Part shown: positions 59,049-64,000 of the stretch, in pieces | Layout of the letters: the number at the start of each line of letters is the position of its first letter | Position numbering within the stretch: the first letter of the stretch is position 1 | Source of the DNA: Gammaproteobacteria bacterium | GTDB lineage: Bacteria; Pseudomonadota; Gammaproteobacteria; Thiohalomonadales; Thiohalomonadaceae | Direction: 5' to 3' | Assembly (NCBI GenBank): GCA_023228645.1 | Contig: JALOAT010000003.1 | Coordinates: 1 to 64,000 of the forward strand | DNA length: 64,000 bases | Translations under genes and position numbers: made by a program | The notes under the pieces: generated by a model | What the model saw: only the letters and a program-made list of their open reading frames with translations | Databases searched by the model: none | Told to the model about the DNA's origin: nothing

Positions 59049-59732
59049 ATGTCAACACCAATTTACGGATCACATTCGTTTACTAATACGCCAGATGTCA
59101 ACGGAACTTTAGTGATGTTGAATGGTGGAGGTAACGATAAAATGACATCTGGCCTATATTCATCCATTCCGTCGTTTGGTAATACCGGCCACCTTTATAT
59201 TGCAACCGATCAAAATATAATTTATCGAGATACTGGCACCGCTTGGGTACCTTTAACAAGTGCATTTTCGATTAAAAATTTTTATTCAGGTAGTATCGGT
59301 ATCTTAACTGGTGGATCAACGATTGACGCATCTACCACGGTTACTATATCTCAAGGCAGTCAGATAATGTCTCAATCAATAACACCAACATCAACTTCAT
59401 CGAATATAATTATCAATTATTCTGCACCAGTTGGCGTATCAACGTTAGGTCGTGGTACTGTTATAGCGCTCTTTGCTGGTAACACTTTCTTGACTGCCAC
59501 TGAGGCTTGGTTTCCATCAGTTTCTGGTTTTCTATCATCATCTGATGTTAATGGTGCTAGACAGGCTTCTATTCATTTTGTTCATCAGCCAGGAACTACT
59601 TCATCGATTACTTATTCAATGAGAATTGGCATTACAGCTGGATCTGGTACTTGGTACTTGGGTCGAGGAAGCGACGGCGCGCACGACTTTGGTGGAAATA
59701 ATAATACTACCTGGAGTATTACTGAAATTTAA
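59049..59732 (+). CDS. Fibre tip-type virion protein
   Basis: The 227-residue product starts STPIYGSHSFTNTPDVNG and has a segment GHLYIATDQNIIYRDTGTAW that is typical for phage fibre N-terminal or linker parts. The C-terminal 130 residues are a beta domain (SIKNFYSGSIGILTGGSTID, then TYSMRIGITAGSGTWYLGRG and a final TWSITEI). The layout resembles small C-terminal fibre heads. It follows the LamG gene by 14 bases and precedes a DUF4376-like gene. Confidence 0.5.
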   Translation: MSTPIYGSHSFTNTPDVNGTLVMLNGGGNDKMTSGLYSSIPSFGNTGHLYIATDQNIIYRDTGTAWVPLTSAFSIKNFYSGSIGILTGGSTIDASTTVTISQGSQIMSQSITPTSTSSNIIINYSAPVGVSTLGRGTVIALFAGNTFLTATEAWFPSVSGFLSSSDVNGARQASIHFVHQPGTTSSITYSMRIGITAGSGTWYLGRGSDGAHDFGGNNNTTWSITEI

Positions 59733-59746
59733 TAAGGATTTATAAA

Positions 59747-60346
59747 ATGATTCAAAAAAATTATATGAATTTATTATCTGAAAAATATCCTGGAGTAATT
59801 TGCATTAGTCCTGATCCGTCAGATTATTCGTCAATTATATGGGAGAGTGGTGATCCACTGCCTTCTCAATCTCAGCTAGATTCGGATTGGGCAGATCTGG
59901 TTGTGCGTGAAAAACAAAAAGAAATAAACAACTATCGAGATGTTTTTTTAGATGATGGTGGTTTTTATTTTCAAGGAAACGTATATGACTGTGACACATT
60001 AGCAAAGGCTAACATCACCGGTGCAGTGACGTCTGTATTAGTTGGAACAACGTTGCCAGCTGATTTTTCCTGGAGGACTTTGGATAACCAAAACATACTA
60101 ATGGATGGTTCAACTCTTTCGGCATTCGGTGTATCAATGGGCGCATATGTATCTATGGTTTTTGCCTGGTCGTGGGTATTAAAAACCCGAATCGATTCTC
60201 TCAGCGATGTTAATGCTATCAATAATTTCAATCCAGCCAATTATTGGCCTAATAATAATTTCGATGGTTCAGGGCCAGGGGGTATTTCTACTGAACAGTC
60301 GATTCAGGCGGCTCAAATATCTTTAGATACTGATTATCCATTATAA
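59747..60346 (+). CDS. DUF4376-type fibre-associated protein
   Basis: The 199-residue protein has a short N-terminal region (KYPGVICISPDPSDYSSIIW) and a C-terminal domain from about residue 55. That domain carries the motifs INNYRDVFLDDGGFYFQGNV and YDCDTLAKANITGAV, then DFSWRTLDNQNILMDGSTL, LSAFGVSMG and SWVLKTRID. This is the DUF4376 pattern seen in fibre-associated and fibre-assembly proteins of tailed phages. A diverged relative lies at 61339. An AAGGATTT ribosome site precedes the start. Confidence 0.6.
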   Translation: MIQKNYMNLLSEKYPGVICISPDPSDYSSIIWESGDPLPSQSQLDSDWADLVVREKQKEINNYRDVFLDDGGFYFQGNVYDCDTLAKANITGAVTSVLVGTTLPADFSWRTLDNQNILMDGSTLSAFGVSMGAYVSMVFAWSWVLKTRIDSLSDVNAINNFNPANYWPNNNFDGSGPGGISTEQSIQAAQISLDTDYPL

Positions 60347-60347
60347 T

Positions 60348-60758
60348 ATGAGTCATAGAAAATTTCCATTACCTTGTCATTTTAATGACATACGACCTGG
60401 AATATGTAGATGGTGTAATAAGCCAATAACTAAAAAATTGAAAAATGGTAAACTGACTAAATCAACTTGGCATAAAGAATGTGTTCAAATATATAAATTT
60501 TATTTCTGGCCTTCATATACTAGGAAAATAGTTTGGAGACGAGATAAAGGTAAATGTGCGAAATGTCATACTATTTGTGACAAAAAAGGCCCTAATGGAT
60601 GGGATCTGGACCACATTGTTCCATTATATCAAGCAAGCGGGCAAACGTGGGCTTGGGATTTGGAGAATTTACAGACTTTATGTAAGCCTTGTCATAAACA
60701 AAAAACTGCATTGGAAGCAACAGAACGATCAGAAGCTCGCAAACGTAAAAAGCAATAA
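60348..60758 (+). CDS. HNH endonuclease
   Basis: This 136-residue protein begins one base after the previous stop. It has an N-terminal Cys/His cluster (C20, C23, H42, C45). A textbook HNH fold follows: C70-x2-C73, the LDHIVPL strand with D88 and H89, N107 in DLENLQTL, and CKPCHKQKT with C112, C115 and H116. The C-terminus is basic. It is likely a free-standing homing endonuclease inserted between the two DUF4376-like genes, although single HNH genes can also assist terminase in other phages. Its stop codon lies inside the next late promoter box. Confidence 0.8.
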   Translation: MSHRKFPLPCHFNDIRPGICRWCNKPITKKLKNGKLTKSTWHKECVQIYKFYFWPSYTRKIVWRRDKGKCAKCHTICDKKGPNGWDLDHIVPLYQASGQTWAWDLENLQTLCKPCHKQKTALEATERSEARKRKKQ

Positions 60759-60761
60759 ATA
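60754..60761 (+). promoter_or_regulatory. T4-type late promoter box overlapping a stop codon
   Basis: AATAAATA, 48 bases upstream of the ATG at 60810; the TAA of the HNH gene (60756-60758) is part of the box. Confidence 0.55.
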
Positions 60762-60809
60762 TTTTTACAAAAGTAATATTTGATTGCTTTTTATAGCAAG
60801 GGACTTGAT

Positions 60810-61304
60810 ATGACAAACGTTATTTTCCGTTTTTTAAAACCGAATTCATTTGTTGGCCGTTTAATATCGTGGAGATTGGGTGAACCTTGGAGCCACGTTT
60901 GCATAATAATTGATGATGCTGCATATTCAGCCCAAATTCCGTGGACTGTTATGCTCCCACTATCTGATAAATCAGTTGCTGTCCCGCCAAGAAGAGCATT
61001 TGATTTACAGCTAACTTTACATCATTCTGACATTGAAAAATTGAAAGCTTGGTGTGAAAGTAAAGTTGGCTCACCGTATGATTTTTTAAGTATCATTGGA
61101 TGGTTTTTTGGTTGGTCCTGGCTTCAAAATAAAAGAAATTCTTACTGTTTTGAGTACTGTTTCCAAGCATTGGTATATATGGGATGGATCAAAGAAGAAG
61201 ATAAATTAATCAAAGGTAATAAGTTGATAGAAGATATTGAATCTGTTATAGAAATGTTAGAGATAACCTTTCCTTGCGAAGTCCATATCTGTAAATACAA
61301 TTGA
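60810..61304 (+). CDS. Papain-like (NlpC/P60, YiiX-type) hydrolase
   Basis: The ATG at 60810 follows AAGGGA; the frame also opens at 60780. The 164-residue protein shows the permuted papain-like layout: an N-terminal histidine in EPWSHVCIIID, an SAQIPWTVMLPL strand, VGSPYDFLSIIGWFFGW, and a cysteine in NSYCFEYCFQAL at the position where related enzymes have W-x-CS-E. Members cleave amide or peptide bonds, often in cell walls or lipid-linked substrates. Host wall lysis, entry or modification are all possible. The usual small residue after the Cys is Phe here, so activity is not certain. Confidence 0.6.
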   Translation: MTNVIFRFLKPNSFVGRLISWRLGEPWSHVCIIIDDAAYSAQIPWTVMLPLSDKSVAVPPRRAFDLQLTLHHSDIEKLKAWCESKVGSPYDFLSIIGWFFGWSWLQNKRNSYCFEYCFQALVYMGWIKEEDKLIKGNKLIEDIESVIEMLEITFPCEVHICKYN

Positions 61305-61338
61305 TATACAAAAACATACCTAGTAAGGAGATATTAAA

Positions 61339-61875
61339 ATGATACCAGATTTAATTACGGTTTTGACCTATTACCATCCTGGAATTAATGCCACTAATGG
61401 TGGTGATTTGTACGATTATAATGATATTGTATGGGATGATCCGCAACAGGCAATACCTGAAAATCAACTGTTGAGTGAACAAGTTACATTGACAAAAATC
61501 TATAAAAAGAGAGAACTTGACAATTTTACTATAGGAATACTAGAGACGCAAGGAATGTGGTATCAAAGTCACCACTTTGATGTGTCTATATACAAAAGAT
61601 CAATTTATAGCCAGGTCGCTACTTCGCTTTTAGCAAATGGTAGTTTGAGTAATTTTAGCGGATGCTTTGATACTGAATATAACTTTATTGCTATGGATTA
61701 TACGCAATTTATAGCGTTTAATAATGTTATGGCTGATTATATCAGCGGTGTATGCACTTGGCAGGTAAACCAATATATTGCTATCGATGCCCTTACTGAT
61801 TCAAATTCAGTAGACGCTTATGATTATATGTCTTCATTGCCATCAAACGATACAGACGGTACGGCTCCAAATTAA
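61339..61875 (+). CDS. Diverged DUF4376-like protein
   Basis: This 178-residue product parallels the 59747 protein: a D-Y-N-D-I-V-W start, a KKRELDNFTIGILETQGMWY segment in place of the YRDxxLDxGGFYF motif, then HHFDVSIYKRSIYSQVATSL and FNFIAMDYTQFIAFNNVMADY-like strands in the same order. Sequence identity is low, so the relation is judged from motif order. It has a TAAGGAG ribosome site. Its stop overlaps the ATG of the histidine kinase by one base, so the kinase is translationally linked to a fibre-type gene. Confidence 0.5.
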   Translation: MIPDLITVLTYYHPGINATNGGDLYDYNDIVWDDPQQAIPENQLLSEQVTLTKIYKKRELDNFTIGILETQGMWYQSHHFDVSIYKRSIYSQVATSLLANGSLSNFSGCFDTEYNFIAMDYTQFIAFNNVMADYISGVCTWQVNQYIAIDALTDSNSVDAYDYMSSLPSNDTDGTAPN

Positions 61876-62573
61876 TGTCTAATGACCAAAACAAGCAGAA
61901 ATTTGAAATTTTAGGTGAATTGACTGCGGTAGTTGCCCACGAGTTGAAAAACCCGTTGGGCACTATTCGCAATTCACTATTCCTAATGCAAAATCGATTA
62001 AATGAAGAATACGTTGTTGATGAAAAAATTGATGAGATTTTATCAAGAATTTTTAGAAATATAGATCGATGCAATAACATAGTAAATGATTTGCTTGATT
62101 TTACTCGACATACTAAATTGATTAAGCGACGAATTAATATAAGTCAATTAATTGATAAAGTGCTCGAGGATTTAGTTAAGCCCTCATCAATACAAATTAA
62201 CAATGATGTCTCCCCCAATCTCCATTTAAATATCGATCCTGATCGTATGCATAGAGTATTTTTAAATATTCTTAAAAATTCAATTGAAGCAATAATGGAT
62301 CCAGAAGTCGGCAAAGGTGCTGGATACGTTAATATTACTTCATCAATTACTGATCAACATACTATAATTTCTATCTATGACAATGGTCCAGGAATTGACA
62401 CTTCGTCATCTGAGCAACTATTTGAACCGTTAATTTCTACCAAATCATTTGGTATAGGATTGGGATTATCAATTGTCCAAGACATAATGAAAAAACACAA
62501 CGGCTGCGCCACATTAAGCGGTGAACTTGATAAGTATGCTCAAGTAGATCTAAAATTCAACAAAAAAATGTAA
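61875..62573 (+). CDS. Soluble histidine kinase
   Basis: The 232-residue protein has the complete core of a sensor kinase and nothing else. The H-box is VVAHELKNPL, with phospho-accepting H22. A helical dimerisation hairpin runs to about 80. The N-box is FLNILKNSIEAI (N135), the G1 box IYDNGPGID (D169), an F-box FEPLISTK and the G2 box FGIGLGLSIV. No transmembrane or sensor domain precedes the H-box, so it would be cytoplasmic and would take its signal from a partner. A response regulator gene follows 48 bases downstream. Full kinases are rare in phage genomes; here all catalytic boxes are intact. Confidence 0.9.
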   Translation: MSNDQNKQKFEILGELTAVVAHELKNPLGTIRNSLFLMQNRLNEEYVVDEKIDEILSRIFRNIDRCNNIVNDLLDFTRHTKLIKRRINISQLIDKVLEDLVKPSSIQINNDVSPNLHLNIDPDRMHRVFLNILKNSIEAIMDPEVGKGAGYVNITSSITDQHTIISIYDNGPGIDTSSSEQLFEPLISTKSFGIGLGLSIVQDIMKKHNGCATLSGELDKYAQVDLKFNKKM

Positions 62574-62595
62574 ATTACCTTTAGAACAACATTAT

Positions 62596-62603
62596 AATAA
62601 ATA
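62596..62603 (+). promoter_or_regulatory. T4-type late promoter box
   Basis: AATAAATA, 18 bases upstream of the ATG at 62622, between kinase and regulator genes. It would let the regulator be made separately late in infection. Confidence 0.5.
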
Positions 62604-62621
62604 CTCGTGAAGTAAGTTTGA

Positions 62622-63473
62622 ATGGGTATTGAAATGAATCCAGTTAAATTGTTGATTGTAGAAGACGATAAGGATTTTTCCGATTCCTTGGTCGGTATCG
62701 CATCTATGATGAAAGTGGAAATTCAAACAGCATTCAATCTGAAATCAGCAATAACCAAGCTTCACGAATTTAGTCCTGATATTATCATTTTAGATTTGAA
62801 ATTAGGACGAGATAATGGCTTGGATTTGTTTGAAAGTATTAATTTGATTAATCGGCCCATATTGACATTGATATTGACTGCTTATGCAACAAAGGAAAAT
62901 GCAATAACGGCTTTGAAAGAGGGTGCATTTGATTACATTGAGAAAAGTTTATCTCCTGATGAAATATTAAAAGCGCTTCAAGAAGCACACGAACGCATAA
63001 GATTAGAAATGCTTGTGTTCACTCAACAGAATAAGTTGGAAGATTTAGTTAAAGAACGAACACAAGAATTGGAAGAAAGTCAAGAGATGTATCAAAGCTT
63101 AGCAAAAGCATCTCCGATTGGGCTTTTAAAAATTGATAATAATGGTAATTGTGTTTATGTGAATGAGATGCTTATAGGAATGTTAGGTTGGTTGGAAAGA
63201 GATTTTTATCGAAAAGGATGGTTGGAGTTTATAGACCAATCACAGCGTGAAGAGTTTAAAATAAATTTACAAAATTTTTTAATCAGTGGTGAAAGAAGAT
63301 ATTCAGAAGAAGTATTATTTGACTGCGAAGATGGAAATGCGATGTATATTCTTTTAGATATTACTCGCATTAATGGTGGCGGCAAAGGCTATGTGGTATC
63401 AGCAACCAACATAAGCGCCCAAAAAATGTTATTGCCAAAATTGCTGGGTATAACAAACAACTTACCAGGATAA
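62622..63473 (+). CDS. Response regulator with C-terminal PAS domain
   Basis: The start is ATG 62622 (an in-frame ATG at 62634 is an alternative and has a weak GGGT site). The 283-residue protein opens with a receiver domain: acidic pair D15-D16 in IVEDDKD, phospho-acceptor D58 in IIILDLKLG, T87 in LILTAYAT and K108 in YIEKSL. A coiled coil follows (about 120-155, LEDLVKERTQELEESQEMY), then a PAS domain (about 156-270) with SPIGLLKIDNNGNCVYVNE and a YVVSATNISAQK end. There is no DNA-binding output. In bacteria this order usually continues into a kinase, so the regulator and the upstream kinase look like separated parts of one protein type. Confidence 0.88.
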   Translation: MGIEMNPVKLLIVEDDKDFSDSLVGIASMMKVEIQTAFNLKSAITKLHEFSPDIIILDLKLGRDNGLDLFESINLINRPILTLILTAYATKENAITALKEGAFDYIEKSLSPDEILKALQEAHERIRLEMLVFTQQNKLEDLVKERTQELEESQEMYQSLAKASPIGLLKIDNNGNCVYVNEMLIGMLGWLERDFYRKGWLEFIDQSQREEFKINLQNFLISGERRYSEEVLFDCEDGNAMYILLDITRINGGGKGYVVSATNISAQKMLLPKLLGITNNLPG

Positions 63474-63477
63474 AAAT

Positions 63478-63909
63478 ATGGCATCGTTAGACATTATCAT
63501 ACCAATAGCAATAGTGGCGATTGTGTTTTCAGGTTTTATGATTCGTTTGTTTCGAAATAACTGGAAGAAGCCATTTTCATTGCTTTCAGACCGAGTTCAA
63601 GTTTTAGAGACCAAACAAAAAACATCTGAAGCTAACTGTGAAAATATGACAGCAGGATTTAATAAAGACATACAGAAAGTATGTGATGATATTGCCAAGC
63701 TTCGAGCTGAAATGATGGAAAATTTGAAGGCTCTCGAGAAAGAATACAAGGAAGCACTTGATGATCGTGAAGATCGCATTGCTGAAAGAATCAGTGAACA
63801 ATCGCGAAGAATTGAAAAGCTCGATGACCATTTGCGTGAAGTTTCAAAAGAGCTAATACAGGTAGCTAGATTCTGGAATGATCCGCAACATTATAGGATT
63901 CAAAAATGA
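63478..63909 (+). CDS. Membrane-anchored coiled-coil protein
   Basis: The 143-residue product starts with a single hydrophobic helix (IIIPIAIVAIVFSGFMIRLF, about residues 6-25) followed by a basic KKP segment and a long predicted coiled coil (35-130, with VQVLETKQKTSEA, IAKLRAEMMENLKALEKEY and EQSRRIEKLDDHLREV). It starts four bases after the response regulator and overlaps the next start in ATGA form. The N-in or N-out orientation is unclear. It could be a spanin- or holin-accessory-like protein, or a membrane partner of the signalling pair; context alone does not decide. Confidence 0.6.
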   Translation: MASLDIIIPIAIVAIVFSGFMIRLFRNNWKKPFSLLSDRVQVLETKQKTSEANCENMTAGFNKDIQKVCDDIAKLRAEMMENLKALEKEYKEALDDREDRIAERISEQSRRIEKLDDHLREVSKELIQVARFWNDPQHYRIQK

Positions 63910-64000
63910 AAGTTTCAAATTTAAAAAACTTAAAGCCTGCAAAACTTCGTCCTATATGGAAAGTGATCGACGGTGAGCAAATTAAGTTGTATAAATGTAT
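63906..64000 (+). CDS. Start of a gene cut by the window end
   Basis: An ATG at 63906 overlaps the preceding TGA (ATGA). The frame is open to the last base, giving 31 codons beginning MKVSNLKNLKPAKLRPIW and then VIDGEQIKLYKC. No family can be assigned from this fragment. The coupling suggests it belongs to the same operon as the coiled-coil membrane protein. Confidence 0.45.
   Translation, partial: MKVSNLKNLKPAKLRPIWKVIDGEQIKLYKC

Noticed and set aside
61875..63473. Kinase and regulator genes as host chromosome contamination or a chimeric join
   Set aside because: They are coupled by a one-base overlap to a fibre-type phage gene, carry a late promoter box and share the AT-rich base use of the phage genes.
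1..64000. CRISPR arrays, tRNA genes, integrase or attachment sites
   Set aside because: No regularly spaced direct repeats with unique spacers, no cloverleaf with CCA-type end and no recombinase gene were seen by eye; a tRNA scan would be the decisive test.

Overview
The window reads as the late and replication regions of a large, AT-rich, T4-like tailed phage (myovirus). Recognisable T4-family genes are a gp19-like tail tube protein, a gp54-like baseplate/tube initiator, gp4-like head completion nuclease, probable gp16 and clear gp17 terminase, gp32, UvsX, UvsY, UvsW, gp62-like clamp-loader subunit, gp61 primase and gp41 helicase. Genes are tightly packed, often with 1- or 4-base start/stop overlaps. 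Short gaps in front of many of them carry a T4-type late promoter box (consensus N-ATAAATA). No tRNA, rRNA, integrase, IS or CRISPR array was seen. No gap longer than 300 bases lacks a gene. The host cannot be fixed from this sequence; no photosynthesis genes are present.

Layout. 1-18.4 kb: virion surface and fibre-type proteins: a 5'-truncated protein with putative-Ig (He_PIG) repeats, two fibre-module proteins, a paralogous pair (4711, 5805), six tandem concanavalin/LamG-like proteins (7175-15688), a repeat-rich protein and an Ig-like protein. 18.5-27.3 kb: tail tube, baseplate tube protein, HNH endonuclease, gp4, small terminase, two unknown genes, two related minus-strand genes, large terminase, and a second, shortened terminase-like ATPase whose Walker A lysine is replaced by Asn. 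27.4-31.2 kb: two large unknown proteins. 31.4-36 kb: recombination block gp32-uvsX-uvsY-uvsW. 36-41.4 kb: minus-strand HNH gene, unknown genes, an Ig-like virion protein, and a coupled clamp-loader operon that includes a DnaE-like fragment. 42.3-44.9 kb: primase and helicase. 46.1-48.9 kb: an RNA-ligase-like enzyme coupled to a nucleotidyltransferase, followed by an AT-hook protein and a 53-residue peptide. 49-60.3 kb: a small abundant-type virion protein, a beta-helix spike, fibre proteins, an HNH-RNA ligase fusion, LamG and fibre proteins. 60.3-64 kb: HNH endonuclease, papain-like hydrolase, a soluble histidine kinase, a response regulator with a PAS domain, a membrane-anchored coiled-coil protein and the start of a further gene.

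The most unusual points are the apparently complete two-component signalling pair (61875-63473), the inactive-looking terminase ATPase copy (26561-27325), the RNA ligase/nucleotidyltransferase pair plus a second HNH-fused ligase, the structured gp32 leader with regularly spaced ACTAA repeats, and hairpins placed so that only read-through transcripts would block a ribosome site or terminate, while late transcripts started inside the hairpin would not. All functional statements are from sequence pattern recognition without database searches.
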